In this document: positions 17,010-26,907 of the stretch, piece by piece
How positions within the stretch are numbered: the first letter of the stretch is position 1
Layout of the letters: each line of letters begins with the position of its first letter
Origin: Phycisphaerae bacterium
GTDB taxonomy: Bacteria; Planctomycetota; Phycisphaerae; Phycisphaerales; SM1A02
Reading direction: 5' to 3'
DNA: 64,000 bases
Assembly: GCA_018701395.1 (NCBI GenBank)
Contig: JABIWU010000023.1
Span: 1-64,000 of the forward strand
Translations under genes and position numbers: made by a program
The notes under the pieces: model-generated
What the model saw: only the letters and a program-made list of their open reading frames with translations
What the model was told of the DNA's origin: nothing
Databases searched by the model: none

Positions 17010-18626
17010 ATGGAACTTGATGCAAACATGACACCCAGCGTAGATAACATTGAATTCAATTCAAACAAAGACCCAAAAATTGATTGCGAAAAGTTAGGTC
17101 TAAACTGGATTGATGTAGCACCTGAAGTTGATGCTGAAACAATCAACTTGTTAGATGCTGAACTTGCTGTACGCCTTAGGGTTTTACCTATCGCAATTGA
17201 ATCTGGCCGACTTTCAATTGCAATGCTGAACCCGACTGACATTGAAGCATCAGACGAAGTTGCAACTATTACTGCATATCCAATTACACGCTGTGGAATG
17301 GATAAACAAATTTTTTCAGAACTCATGCGCAATTATTATGGCACCACTGCTGCGAGAATGGCCGAAAGCCTAGGTGGCGCTGCGGATGAAGCAGATACAA
17401 TTGATCATAATGTTGATGCGATTGAAACTGACAATATTCTTGTCATGGCAGAACAACCAACCCTCATCAATCTTGTTAACCTTCTTTTGCTTGAGGCAAT
17501 TCAACAGCGCGCAAGTGATGTTCATATTGAACCATTTGAAAGTGAACTAAAAGTGAAGTATCGAGTTGACGGCGTACTTGTTGAGCAAACCCCCCCGCCA
17601 AAACATTTGCAGCCAGCTTTAACTGGTCGTATCAAAATTATGTCATCGATGAACATCGCAGAACGCTACGTTCCGCAAGATGGACACATCGCGTTACGTT
17701 TTGAAGGAAGAAAAGTTGACATTCGTGTTTCGACTGTTCCAACTTTGTATGGCGAATCTGTTGTCATGCGTATTCTTGATAAAAGCACGCTTCCACTTGA
17801 CTTGTTTTCACTTGGCATGGACCAAGCGATGCAAGACAAAATGGATAAGTTGATTGCTAAGCCGCATGGACTTGTGCTTGTAACTGGCCCTACTGGCTCT
17901 GGCAAAACAACATCTCTTTACGCTGCGTTAAATAAATTGTATGACCCACGCAAAAAGATTATCACTATTGAAGATCCAGTTGAATATGAACTCAATGGCA
18001 TCAACCAAATTCCCGTCAATCCAAAACGTGGCCTTACATTTGCCGCTGGTTTACGTTCAATTCTTCGTCAAGACCCAGACATTATTTTTGTTGGTGAAAT
18101 TCGAGATGGCGAAACAGCAGATATTGCAATTCGTTCCGCCCTCACAGGGCACTTGATTTTTTCAACCATTCACACAAACGACGCAGTAAGTTCCATCGGC
18201 AGACTTGTCGACATGGGTGTAGAGCCTTACCTTGTTGCTTCTGTCCTTGAAGGCGTTCTTGCTCAACGACTCGGTCGAAAAATTTGTACCGATTGCAAAA
18301 AACAAGTACCACTCTCACCGGATTTGTCCCACCGCTTGACCCCTGAAGAACGTCAATTTTTCAATGATAGTATGTGGATTGGCGAAGGATGTGATAAATG
18401 TAGTAATTCTGGCTTCCGCGGACGAGTTGGTTTCTTTGAATTAGTAACGATAGACCCGAAGATTCGCAGCGCAATTTCAGAGAACCGAACAGCATCTGAT
18501 TTGACTTCTCTGCTATCTGATTCTCATGTCACCATGCGGCAAGACGCCATGAGCAAAGCGTCTAAAGGAGTTACTACCATTGGAGAAGTCTTACGCGCAA
18601 CACAAGACGTTGACAGTGACTTATAA
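17010..18626 (+). CDS. gspE: Type II secretion/type IV pilus assembly ATPase
   Basis: 538 residues. The N-terminal domain (about 25-115) resembles the MshE-N/GspE-N fold. Then come Walker A GPTGSGKTT (about 293-301), Asp box ITIEDPVEYE, Walker B DPDIIFVGEIRDGETA (about 355-370), His box HLIFSTIHTND, and a four-cysteine zinc site at Cys426, Cys429, Cys461 and Cys464. It is a cytoplasmic hexameric ATPase that drives pseudopilus assembly through GspF. GspE and PilB are hard to separate, but the neighbours G-H-I-J-K favour type II secretion. Confidence 0.93.
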   Translation: MELDANMTPSVDNIEFNSNKDPKIDCEKLGLNWIDVAPEVDAETINLLDAELAVRLRVLPIAIESGRLSIAMLNPTDIEASDEVATITAYPITRCGMDKQIFSELMRNYYGTTAARMAESLGGAADEADTIDHNVDAIETDNILVMAEQPTLINLVNLLLLEAIQQRASDVHIEPFESELKVKYRVDGVLVEQTPPPKHLQPALTGRIKIMSSMNIAERYVPQDGHIALRFEGRKVDIRVSTVPTLYGESVVMRILDKSTLPLDLFSLGMDQAMQDKMDKLIAKPHGLVLVTGPTGSGKTTSLYAALNKLYDPRKKIITIEDPVEYELNGINQIPVNPKRGLTFAAGLRSILRQDPDIIFVGEIRDGETADIAIRSALTGHLIFSTIHTNDAVSSIGRLVDMGVEPYLVASVLEGVLAQRLGRKICTDCKKQVPLSPDLSHRLTPEERQFFNDSMWIGEGCDKCSNSGFRGRVGFFELVTIDPKIRSAISENRTASDLTSLLSDSHVTMRQDAMSKASKGVTTIGEVLRATQDVDSDL

Positions 18627-18631
18627 CGAGC

Positions 18632-19840
18632 ATGGTTGATTATCGATTTCAATCTATTACTACCAGTGGAGAATCACGAAGTGGAGTCTTAAAGGGGAGA
18701 GACCGCGCTGATGTAATCCAACAACTTAGTAGCCGTGGTGAAACCGCTACAAAAGTCGAAAAAATCAAAGACTCCGAAAAATTGACTGCAGTAACAAAAA
18801 CACGCAAACGTCGACTGTCAAAAATTGAGATGTCGGCGATGATCCGTGAACTTGCAACAGCCCAAGAAGCTGGCCTTCCATTAATGCAAGCGTTGCGCAC
18901 CATTCGTAGGCAAGCCGCACCTGCAGCGGGTGGCGTTCTAGACCATTTTATCGCTTGCGTTGAAGCAGGTGATCCAATGTACAAAGCCGCCGCTGATTGG
19001 GGAGAGCCATTCGACGACTTAATTGTTGGCATGCTTCGTGCGTCCGATGCATCTGGGCAGGTGAGTGTCATTCTTCACCAACTTGCAGACTTGATGGATA
19101 GGTCACTCGAATTAAAACGCGAATTACTTGGCGCAATTATATACCCAGCAATTATTGCTTGTCTCATTGCAATAAGCGGTATCGTGCTTGTGACTGTTCT
19201 TGTCCCCAGATTAATTGAACCACTCGCTGGGCAAATGGTTCTCCCATGGCCAACTGTTGTTGTGATGGGATTCGCAACTTTCATCTTGCAATGGTGGATT
19301 TGGATTATCGTTTCTGTCGGTGCATTGATTATCGCATGGAAAAGTTGGATTTCGATTCCTGAGAATCGGTTTAAAGTTGACAGAGCAAAACTACGCATGC
19401 CACTGCTTGGAAAACTTCTTCGCGATGTTGCCGTTGCTCGATTTACGCGGACACTTGGAACATTAACTTCTGCAGGGTTACCTATACTTGACGCACTTCG
19501 AATTACCCGAGACACACTTGGAAACGCTGCACTCGCTGAGGCTGTTGACGCCGTACAAGAAGAAGTATCCAGTGGTAAACCACTTGCAGACCCACTTGAG
19601 CGCTCTGGTCTTTTTCCGCCATTGCTTGTTCAAGTTGTAAACCTCGGCGAACGATCAGGTAAACTTGAAGATATGCTTTTGCACTCTGCAACAGCATTTG
19701 ACCGCCAAGTTAATGCATCATTAAATATTTTTACAAAGGCGCTACCGCCTATATTACTCATTGTTATGGCATCTTTAGCATGTTTTGTTCTTGCTGCCAT
19801 CCTCTTGCCTCTACTCGAATTGCAATCACTCGTACGCTAA
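18632..19840 (+). CDS. gspF: Type II secretion inner-membrane platform protein
   Basis: 402 residues, the usual length for GspF/PilC. Two repeated cytoplasmic helical domains (about 65-165 and 270-370) alternate with membrane helices near 168-190, 205-235 and at the C-terminus. The family signatures YPAIIACLIAISGIVLV and GERSGKLEDML are present. It is the polytopic platform that couples the GspE ATPase to pseudopilin assembly. It starts 5 bases after gspE. The first 60 residues include a charged segment usual in GspF. Confidence 0.93.
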   Translation: MVDYRFQSITTSGESRSGVLKGRDRADVIQQLSSRGETATKVEKIKDSEKLTAVTKTRKRRLSKIEMSAMIRELATAQEAGLPLMQALRTIRRQAAPAAGGVLDHFIACVEAGDPMYKAAADWGEPFDDLIVGMLRASDASGQVSVILHQLADLMDRSLELKRELLGAIIYPAIIACLIAISGIVLVTVLVPRLIEPLAGQMVLPWPTVVVMGFATFILQWWIWIIVSVGALIIAWKSWISIPENRFKVDRAKLRMPLLGKLLRDVAVARFTRTLGTLTSAGLPILDALRITRDTLGNAALAEAVDAVQEEVSSGKPLADPLERSGLFPPLLVQVVNLGERSGKLEDMLLHSATAFDRQVNASLNIFTKALPPILLIVMASLACFVLAAILLPLLELQSLVR

Positions 19841-19859
19841 GCACGTTATAGGAAATAGT

Positions 19860-20297
19860 ATGACAAACAAAATAAATAACCAACAAATAGCACGCCGTGG
19901 CTTCACCCTTCTTGAAATTATTGTCGTTGTCATGATTATCGCTGTGCTTGCGACTTTAATCGCTCCAAAACTTTTAAGCAGAGTTGGAACTGCGAAACAT
20001 GCAGCAGCACAATCGAAGGCGAGTGCCATTGCACAAGCTGTTGAGTTGTACCACCTCGAAAAGGGTTTATCAAAAGTTCAAGATGATTTTGACCTAGAAC
20101 TTTTATTGCTGCCGCCTGATGATGGCGGAGCGCCAGGTGGTCCTTTTTTACAAAAAGCAGATGACATCATCGATCCTTGGGGAAATCAATTTGAAATTTT
20201 AGTTCCAGGGAATGTGAACTTTAATTACGATGTCATCAGTTTTGGAGAAGATGGCGAAGAAGGAGGCGAGGATATCAACGCTGATATCACTCAATAA
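19860..20297 (+). CDS. gspG: Major pseudopilin
   Basis: 145 residues from ATG 19860, with AGGAAATAGT just before it. The prepilin signal is RRGFTLLEIIVVVMII, cleaved between Gly and Phe, with Glu at position 5 of the mature protein. The C-terminal half carries the GspG motif IDPWGNQFEILVPG and an acidic ending (GEEGGEDINAD) that fits the calcium site of GspG. It builds the pseudopilus shaft pushing substrates through the secretin. It is first in a run of five prepilin-like genes. Confidence 0.93.
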   Translation: MTNKINNQQIARRGFTLLEIIVVVMIIAVLATLIAPKLLSRVGTAKHAAAQSKASAIAQAVELYHLEKGLSKVQDDFDLELLLLPPDDGGAPGGPFLQKADDIIDPWGNQFEILVPGNVNFNYDVISFGEDGEEGGEDINADITQ

Positions 20298-20300
20298 CCA

Positions 20301-20876
20301 ATGCGATCAAAGACTGCTTCCATTCGAAAGGCATTTACGCTACTTGAGATAATCATTGTTGTAATCATGATTGGAATTATGTCTTCTATAGTATTACCGC
20401 GTTTAGTTGGCACAAGAAACCAAGAGTTTACACTCATCGTAGAGCGTGTTGCAGATGTTGTTTTGATGTATGCACATAGAAACACAACGAGTAACCAACC
20501 TGCTGCCTTGCAGTACAACGGCGAAGCAAAAGAGTTTGCCTTGCTTACAAAAGTAGAAGAAGAAGAAGAAGGCGACCGCTTTTGGGATTTTGACCCTCTA
20601 GCAAAACCAATCAATTTACCAAGCTGGGCAAATGAAGATCTACTTACTATTTATGTAGACGGAGATTTAACAGACACTTCTCAGTGGCCAGTAACCGCTT
20701 CGCCTGGCGAAGCGAGACCGCTGATAGAAATCGTGATTCGTTGGGAAGATCGCTCCGCTTTGATTTCACTAGCATCACACGCAATCGGTCCAAAAGTTTG
20801 GTTTGATGGAAGCGGCGTCGAACCAGTCATGCCAATTGATTTAGACGCTGAAGGCAGAGGGCGAGAAGAATGGTGA
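20301..20876 (+). CDS. gspH: Minor pseudopilin, GspH-like
   Basis: 191 residues. The type III signal RKAFTLLEIIIVVIMIGIMS is cleaved before Phe, with Glu5 present. The remainder is beta-rich with an acidic stretch (EEEEEGD). It starts 3 bases after gspG and overlaps the next gene by 7 bases. Position between gspG and a GspI-like gene supports GspH; sequence alone would only say minor pseudopilin. Confidence 0.8.
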   Translation: MRSKTASIRKAFTLLEIIIVVIMIGIMSSIVLPRLVGTRNQEFTLIVERVADVVLMYAHRNTTSNQPAALQYNGEAKEFALLTKVEEEEEGDRFWDFDPLAKPINLPSWANEDLLTIYVDGDLTDTSQWPVTASPGEARPLIEIVIRWEDRSALISLASHAIGPKVWFDGSGVEPVMPIDLDAEGRGREEW

Positions 20877-21331
20877 AGCAACGCAAAGGATTTGCATTAC
20901 TTGATGTCATAATCGGTTCAGCGATGTTAGCGGTTGGTCTTGCTGTTGTTATTTCAATTAGTAGTCGCTCATTAACTAGGCAAACAAATGCAGAACAACA
21001 AATTATTGCGGCTTGGCTTGCTGATGAGTTAATCTCAATGGCGCTTGTTGTCGGTCCAGACGAATACGAAAAGGCGTTTCCAAAATCAGATTCTTTCGAC
21101 CCTCCTTTCTCGCAGTTTTCATATGACATTTCATTCGATGGCGACTCTGAATATTTACCTGTGCATACTGTTGTAAAAGTATTTTGGGATTCTGCAGGCG
21201 CAGAACATTCTATAAATCTTGAAACTGAAATCGCTCGATTGCACGGCGAAAAAGCTGACCGGCTTCCAGCCGAAGCAGTTGACCGCGAAGCAAGATATTG
21301 GGAAAAAGTAGAATCGAGGGACGCAAATTGA
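20870..21331 (+). CDS. gspI: Minor pseudopilin, GspI-like
   Basis: 153 residues. The N-terminus KQRKGFALLDVIIGSAML is a prepilin signal with Asp instead of the usual Glu at mature position 5, followed by LAVGLAVVISIS. In GspI the body contains a QxxAxWLAxEL-like segment, seen here as IIAAWLADELISMAL. The ATG lies within the end of gspH and the stop is shared with the TTG of gspJ, so translation is coupled. Confidence in I rather than another minor pseudopilin rests on that segment and gene order. Confidence 0.75.
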   Translation: MVKQRKGFALLDVIIGSAMLAVGLAVVISISSRSLTRQTNAEQQIIAAWLADELISMALVVGPDEYEKAFPKSDSFDPPFSQFSYDISFDGDSEYLPVHTVVKVFWDSAGAEHSINLETEIARLHGEKADRLPAEAVDREARYWEKVESRDAN

Positions 21332-22314
21332 CACGCCGTGGCTTTACACTTATTGAACTTTTAGTTGCTGGCATGATGGCAACTATTGTGCTTGGTGGAA
21401 TTACGATTTCACTTTCGCAACTTGGTTCTGCAAAAGCAATAAGTCGACAGCGTCTTGAAGCATTCTCAAGATGCGATGCGGCATTACGAACAATTCGTAG
21501 AGAAACCATTACTGTTCTTCGTAGAGGCGATTTGTTCGATACAAGAATTTTAATTTCAGATTTATCTTCTCGTTATGATGGAATGCAAGTGCAACGAGAC
21601 GAGTTACTTATTTTTAATGGCAACTTGCGCGCAAACAAAGAAATAGATTTTAACGGCGAGGGCATCGAATATGAATCGCAATTCAGAATTGAAGATGGTG
21701 AAACTGGATTAAGCCTTTGGAAAAGAAGAGACCCAATCCTCGATGACAATCCAATCGGCGGAGGTGTTGCCACACCAATCGCGGAAGGAATTGTCTCTCT
21801 TCAAATTGAAGCATTTGATGGCGCATCCTGGTTTGAGCAATGGGACTCTGACGAAAGTGGAATCCCAGAAGCAATTCGAATCACCGTTACTTCTACTGGC
21901 ATGGAGTTAAACGATGTGTCTACACGTAATGTAACCCTTCGCACAATCGTACCACTTGATCGAGTCCGCTCGCCGCAAGACAAACTTGTTCTCATTGCAC
22001 AACTCATAGATGATGAGCGAGTTGAAAACGGAGAATTAGACGGCGATGGTGAAGGCGGCTTAGGAGACGGCGGTGCCGGCACAGATGATGGTGCTAGTGA
22101 TGGAGAAGGCAGCGAAGGCAGCGAAGGTGGCGGCGGAAGCGGCGGTTCTGGAACTGGCACGACAGGTGGCAAGGGCGACCCTGCTGGCACAGGAAATGAC
22201 GGTGGCGGTGGCGGTGTCGGTGGCGGTGGTTCAAGTGGTGTGAGTAACGCCGGCAAAGGCACAACCATTTTTGTTGATCCAGATGGCAATGAACACGAGA
22301 TACCAAACCCATGA
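21328..22314 (+). CDS. gspJ: Minor pseudopilin, GspJ-like, with glycine-rich tail
   Basis: 328 residues from TTG 21328, which overlaps the gspI stop as TTGA and has GAGGGA about 7 bases upstream. A TTG at 21298 would add ten residues before the prepilin signal and is less likely. The signal RRGFTLIELLVAGMMA has Gly-Phe cleavage and Glu5. A GspJ-like core runs to about residue 235. The last 90 residues are very rich in Gly, Asp, Ser and Glu (GDGEGGLGDGGAGTDDG and more), likely disordered and unlike proteobacterial GspJ. Confidence 0.78.
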   Translation: MTRRGFTLIELLVAGMMATIVLGGITISLSQLGSAKAISRQRLEAFSRCDAALRTIRRETITVLRRGDLFDTRILISDLSSRYDGMQVQRDELLIFNGNLRANKEIDFNGEGIEYESQFRIEDGETGLSLWKRRDPILDDNPIGGGVATPIAEGIVSLQIEAFDGASWFEQWDSDESGIPEAIRITVTSTGMELNDVSTRNVTLRTIVPLDRVRSPQDKLVLIAQLIDDERVENGELDGDGEGGLGDGGAGTDDGASDGEGSEGSEGGGGSGGSGTGTTGGKGDPAGTGNDGGGGGVGGGGSSGVSNAGKGTTIFVDPDGNEHEIPNP

Positions 22315-23612
22315 TGCACCAACGAAAACATCATGGCTCCGTTGTTGTTCTCTCGTTGTGGGCGCTGGGTATTGCTGCGATTGTCACCTCGTCAATTCAA
22401 GTTTTTTCTCATCGCCAATCTTTACTTGGCATCGAAGTGCATGACCGTATTCAAGCACGATGGGCAGCAAGAGCTGGCATTGACTCAACCATCGCCATGA
22501 TGGCAGATCATACTGCTCGACCTGTTCCAAACAATGCGATTACGCTGGTTGACAATCTCGACTTCATCTCAAAAGGTGATGCGGGAAAAGCAACATGGGA
22601 TATACGTCATCACATAGATGGTAAGGACTGGACCGGTCCAATGGACGAACACAGCAAGTTCAATATTAATTCTGAAAATAATGCGGTATTCCAACTTGTC
22701 ATTGATGAAATCCTTGCATTCGGCGTGATGGAATCCATCCTTGACTGGATTGATTCTGATGATGAGCCACGGACTTTAGGCGTTGAAAGCGATTATTATT
22801 TGGGTTTAGAAACAAGCTACGAGCCACGGAATGGTCTTCTTCAATCCATCGCAGAACTTGAACTCATTGCGGGCGTAATGCCTGACGATGTTCGAGGTGA
22901 AGATTGGGATTTAGATTTCAGATTAGACGCAAACGAAGACGATGGCGGCGAAAGTCTACCGTGGGACGAACCGGATAAATACCTTGATGGTGGCTGGGCT
23001 TCTTTGCTCACCACATCATCCGTCAGTGGTGGTGCGACAGACAGCGGCTACCCACGACTAAATTTAAAACGAGAAAATTCAGAAACACTCCAACTTCGGC
23101 TCGGTATTGAACCAGCCCAAGCACAAGCATTACTCGATTTTGCAAAAAGTGACACCGCAACGCTTTCTACGTTGCTCACCCAGACACTTCGCTCAATATC
23201 AGGCGATGCCCAGGGTGTATCAAACTTAACTGATGATCAATTGAGAATCATTTTCGCAGAAACCGCCCTCTTTCACCCACACGAAGCACCTCCTGGGAAG
23301 ATGAATATCAATACGGTTTCTTCTGTAATTCTGTACCGATTATTCCCTGAAAATTCAAGACTCGTCGAAGAATTGCTTTATCTACGAAACAACAGTGCTA
23401 GTGGCATCTCAAGCCCTGTTGATTATCTTGATATACCGGGGATTGAGCCGACAATGGTAGAGTTTATATATAGTCTTTTTGACACCCGCAGCAATGTCTT
23501 TACTATTTCAAGTTTAGGAAAAGTTGAAGGAAGTGGCGTAGAACAGGAAATTATTGTTATCGTCGATCGTTCTACCCTGCCTGTGACGATACTGGAATAC
23601 AGAGAACAATGA
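22311..23612 (+). CDS. gspK: GspK-like pseudopilus tip protein
   Basis: 433 residues. N-terminal hydrophobic helix HGSVVVLSLWALGIAAIV is followed by IQARWAARAGIDSTIAMM, the conserved start of GspK. The large soluble part includes repeated helix-hairpin-helix-like segments (ISGIxxPVDYLDIPGIEP region, GKMNINTVSS). GspK caps the pseudopilus together with I and J, and has no Glu5. ATG overlaps the gspJ stop as ATGA. Confidence 0.85.
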   Translation: MMHQRKHHGSVVVLSLWALGIAAIVTSSIQVFSHRQSLLGIEVHDRIQARWAARAGIDSTIAMMADHTARPVPNNAITLVDNLDFISKGDAGKATWDIRHHIDGKDWTGPMDEHSKFNINSENNAVFQLVIDEILAFGVMESILDWIDSDDEPRTLGVESDYYLGLETSYEPRNGLLQSIAELELIAGVMPDDVRGEDWDLDFRLDANEDDGGESLPWDEPDKYLDGGWASLLTTSSVSGGATDSGYPRLNLKRENSETLQLRLGIEPAQAQALLDFAKSDTATLSTLLTQTLRSISGDAQGVSNLTDDQLRIIFAETALFHPHEAPPGKMNINTVSSVILYRLFPENSRLVEELLYLRNNSASGISSPVDYLDIPGIEPTMVEFIYSLFDTRSNVFTISSLGKVEGSGVEQEIIVIVDRSTLPVTILEYREQ

Positions 23613-25498
23613 GTACATCAACTTCTATAAGTGAAAACGAGCACCAAACAACCATCCTTGTCGCGCATCGAGCCGGCAGGTTGTGGCGATGCTTAATCGC
23701 AGCAACCAATGCATCGAATCCAGCGGCACAACCTGAAATTCTTGAAACTCTAGAAGTAGATTCAGACAACGCTTTAGAACAAGTATTGAAAGCAAAAGCT
23801 CCAACTACGGTATATGCAATCCTACCAGGCGCGTCAACCATTTGCAGAACAACAACTCTGCCAGACATTGACGAAGAACAAATCTTTGAAGTACTTCGAT
23901 TACAAGCAGAAGCAAAACTTTTAGGGCATACGAGTCCATCTCGCAGAGCCATAGCGCCACTCGAAGCTGCGGTCGGCGAAACAAATAGAGTCGGTCTCAT
24001 AGTTGCTTGGCCAGAAAATTCAAAAAGCGAATTTCCATCATGCTTAGAAGATGCCTTTTATATTCCTGACGCTGTATCACTTGCTGCGTTAATAAATGGA
24101 TTCAGGTCTACAGAACCAAGTGTTCTTGCAGACCCAACTGACGGCACCGTTACTCTTTCCATTTCGCACCCAAATGGCGCTGCATTTCGAGCAACGCGTG
24201 AAGATTTCTCAAATAAAGAATCATTCGTTCGTGGTATCGTTCGAATTGCACAAGAAACCGCTTCGATGCACAACCATACTGATGTGTATACGAATGAGAT
24301 GGCCTCCAAACTACAACATGAAATCGATGCAAAATACAACGATTCATTAGTACTACTCTTGCCAGACACTATTATGAGCGGTGCTTCAAAACAAATTACT
24401 GGCGCACCTGCTGAAGATACTGTTTGGTGGAACAACTGGGGAATAACGGCTGGCGCTTTACTCGCAATAACAGGCCCACTCAAAACGCTCACGACGATAC
24501 GTCAAAAATCACCCGAGTTACACCCATCCTTTTTAGAACAAGTAACTGCACGGCTTGAAACTAAGTCTTTTGCGGGTCGACTTCTTATTACAGCGGCATT
24601 ACTTCTTGCAATCGGACCTGCGCTCTTTTCTGGTGTTCGTCTCACCATTCTTGAAATGATGAATCCAGAAATCAGTTCACAATATACAGAACTAATTGAA
24701 TCTCGCAAACAACAAATTGTTTACAAAGAACTTGGAAAAATTTCCTGGCCAATGACTAAAGTCATTGCCGACCTTACGAATAATATTCCAATCGGAATAG
24801 AAATTGAATCCATTCGTATTGATATCGGCCAACCAATTTCAGTTCGAGGTCGAGCCCGCAACGAGGATGGAAATTCTGCAGCAGAACTTATTGCTTTAAT
24901 GCAAACTAATTTGCAAGGAACTGGCATTTTCAAAGAAATTACCTTTGCGTATGATCCTGCTGGAACATACGGCAGCCGTGAATTTGATCTCTGGGCGACA
25001 GTGACCGACCCACTGCGCCGCCCTCGCTACACAAAAGAACAAGACTTTGGTAAATGGACTTTTGCAATGCGCCAAGCAGGCATTGAACCAGAAGACGAAA
25101 TTGCCGATGTAACCAAGCCCAGAGCCGTTGAATCAAATTCATCGCCTATGAATGAAGCAAACAACGACAGCATTCCAAACAATACCGCTCCAATTGAAAC
25201 GCTCGAGAACTCTGATACGCGCATTGATAATAGACCAAGACCAATGAACAGCGACTCTGGTGGCGCTTTATCCCATAGTGGAAACCGCGGTGGTGAAAAT
25301 AGTCCAATAATGCGTGTACCAGACCCAATTACTGCAGAAGAAATTGCGTTGATGAATCGCAATGAAACAATGATTGCCGTTAAAGACATCGCAGAAGCTA
25401 AAAAACGCGTTGGCAGATCTAACCCAGAAGTAAAAGAACGACTGCAAAAAGAGTTTCGACTTTTAATGGATCACTTAAAGGAACTACCAATTGGGTAA
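23609..25498 (+). CDS. gspL: GspL-like assembly protein (PilM/PilN-type fusion)
   Basis: 629 residues. The N-terminal 280 residues look like a degenerate actin-like cytoplasmic domain (PilM/GspL type). A membrane helix at about 324-344 is followed by a PilN-like ferredoxin-fold segment (about 380-480) starting near KISWPMTKVIADLTNNIPIG. The last 130 residues are Asn/Ser/Pro-rich, probably disordered, ending in a charged helix. GspL recruits GspE to the inner membrane. It overlaps gspK by 4 bases and the next gene by 8. The assignment is from layout and order, not from a strong signature. Confidence 0.7.
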   Translation: MSTSTSISENEHQTTILVAHRAGRLWRCLIAATNASNPAAQPEILETLEVDSDNALEQVLKAKAPTTVYAILPGASTICRTTTLPDIDEEQIFEVLRLQAEAKLLGHTSPSRRAIAPLEAAVGETNRVGLIVAWPENSKSEFPSCLEDAFYIPDAVSLAALINGFRSTEPSVLADPTDGTVTLSISHPNGAAFRATREDFSNKESFVRGIVRIAQETASMHNHTDVYTNEMASKLQHEIDAKYNDSLVLLLPDTIMSGASKQITGAPAEDTVWWNNWGITAGALLAITGPLKTLTTIRQKSPELHPSFLEQVTARLETKSFAGRLLITAALLLAIGPALFSGVRLTILEMMNPEISSQYTELIESRKQQIVYKELGKISWPMTKVIADLTNNIPIGIEIESIRIDIGQPISVRGRARNEDGNSAAELIALMQTNLQGTGIFKEITFAYDPAGTYGSREFDLWATVTDPLRRPRYTKEQDFGKWTFAMRQAGIEPEDEIADVTKPRAVESNSSPMNEANNDSIPNNTAPIETLENSDTRIDNRPRPMNSDSGGALSHSGNRGGENSPIMRVPDPITAEEIALMNRNETMIAVKDIAEAKKRVGRSNPEVKERLQKEFRLLMDHLKELPIG

Positions 25499-26090
25499 TC
25501 AACTACAACAATTAGTAACGCAAGTTTCTACATGGTCTCGCGCAATGCAGTGGGCTTTTTGGGCTGGAGTATTCACCCTCGCGTTCCTTATATGGGATGC
25601 TACCATTGCAAACATTGGCGCTGACTGGTCTGCACAAGCTAACCAAATTGAAATGCAAATTAATGAAATCAACAAACCCGTAATCCTGACTTCCAGCGAC
25701 AAGAAAAACATTTCTTCATACGGAGAAGTCCGTTTGCCACTAGCCAAATCAGATGGTACTGCAGACATGACTGAAGCAGTGCATCAAATATTAAGTTCAC
25801 ACAATGTCAAAAATGACGAATACACACGAACCAAAACAAGCCGGATGAAATCTGGCTCATTGCCTGGAATTGGAAAATCTGGGCAACAAATTGAACAAAT
25901 AATCGGCGATATCCGATTTGAAGCAATGCAGGAAGACATTTTAAAAGTTATCTCAGCGCTTGAAAGTAGTCCAGCAATAAATGTCGTGTCTAATATTCGT
26001 CTCACTCGTAAAGAAGGACGGCTTATACGAGTTGACCTTGCCGTCGAAGCTTGGGTTATTTCAAGTTCGAAAAAGAAAGGTCGAAGATGA
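25491..26090 (+). CDS. gspM: GspM/PilO-like assembly protein
   Basis: 199 residues from TTG 25491, preceded by AAAGGAACTACC; no ATG is available near the N-terminus. One membrane helix at about 18-38 (AMQWAFWAGVFTLAFLIWD), a short coiled region, then a C-terminal ferredoxin-like domain containing LKVISALESSPAINVVSNIR. This topology is that of GspM and PilO, which pair with GspL/PilN. It overlaps gspL by 8 bases and shares ATGA with the next gene. Confidence 0.68.
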   Translation: MGNQLQQLVTQVSTWSRAMQWAFWAGVFTLAFLIWDATIANIGADWSAQANQIEMQINEINKPVILTSSDKKNISSYGEVRLPLAKSDGTADMTEAVHQILSSHNVKNDEYTRTKTSRMKSGSLPGIGKSGQQIEQIIGDIRFEAMQEDILKVISALESSPAINVVSNIRLTRKEGRLIRVDLAVEAWVISSSKKKGRR

Positions 26091-26689
26091 TTGACACTTC
26101 TAAACTAAAAGGTCCTCTTGGCATGAGTATTCTTTCCATTGCCCTACTTCTTGTTCTTGGAATAATTGGAATTTCGTCTATTGTTTCACCCTTGCTTGGG
26201 AGTTCTAATGCAACGGCAATCTCGACAACTTCAAATACACTTCTCAAACAACACGAAACGTACATTGCGATGGACATTGCACGATTTAATGGACGATCTG
26301 CCTTTTACAAACCAATTAGAATTGCAGTTCCATTGCCACCCCCGCCACCACCAATAGAAGATGACACTCCAAAAGTTCCAGATACAATCATCGAACAGGG
26401 GCCTCCTCCTGCACCTGCAAATTATATGGGGCCAGCCCTAATCGCAATAATTGACGACGAAGCATGGTTCAAAGGCAGTGGTACTGGCCCAGACGCAGTT
26501 CTAAGAATCAAAATCGGTGAAGAATCTCAAGGAATCAAAGTTATTAGTACTGCCGGGCCTTCGCTCGTAACAGTGGAACACCGAAGAGGCACTTATTCAA
26601 TACTTTTGTTTGAATCTGCTGAAGATTTTTTCCGTGAAGAACCACTTCCTCCCACCTCAAACGATTTCTTGCAAGAGGTCCAGGGGTAA
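26087..26689 (+). CDS. GspC-like single-pass protein with proline-rich linker
   Basis: 200 residues from ATG 26087, overlapping the previous stop as ATGA. A membrane helix at about 13-36, a short helix, a proline-rich linker (PLPPPPPP near 85-92) and a C-terminal beta-rich part (about 118-185) with YMGPALIAIIDDEAWF and IKIGEESQGIKVIS. GspC of type II systems has the same order: helix, proline-rich linker and homology region contacting the secretin. No PDZ domain is present. The position just before gspD supports the role, but identity is inferred. Confidence 0.6.
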   Translation: MIDTSKLKGPLGMSILSIALLLVLGIIGISSIVSPLLGSSNATAISTTSNTLLKQHETYIAMDIARFNGRSAFYKPIRIAVPLPPPPPPIEDDTPKVPDTIIEQGPPPAPANYMGPALIAIIDDEAWFKGSGTGPDAVLRIKIGEESQGIKVISTAGPSLVTVEHRRGTYSILLFESAEDFFREEPLPPTSNDFLQEVQG

Positions 26690-26907
26690 CTGACACTCTT
26701 CCCTCAGTTTTGATAATTTAATCCGTTCATTGATGCGTAAAATGTCGCTTTTCTATTACTAGGGACGCTATTTTGCCGATGATAGTCCGATAGTTTTTCT
26801 TTTAAATTGATAAAGCAAATAGACGTAATAATCCCCCTAGCATGACGTTATTCTCATCACCGGTTCTTACTTAGATGAAGAACCAAAAGTAGATAAGGAA
26901 TACAAAA
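26690..26907 (+). promoter_or_regulatory. Leader region of the secretin gene
   Basis: The only sizeable gap (218 bases) inside the secretion operon. It is AT-rich and holds an inverted repeat, GGTTCTT at 26862-26868 and AAGAACC at 26878-26884 with a 9-base loop, ending 23 bases before the gspD GTG. A ribosome-binding site AAGGAA is at 26895-26900. No clear sigma-70 promoter could be fixed. The gap suggests that gspD may have its own promoter or a leader control. Confidence 0.4.
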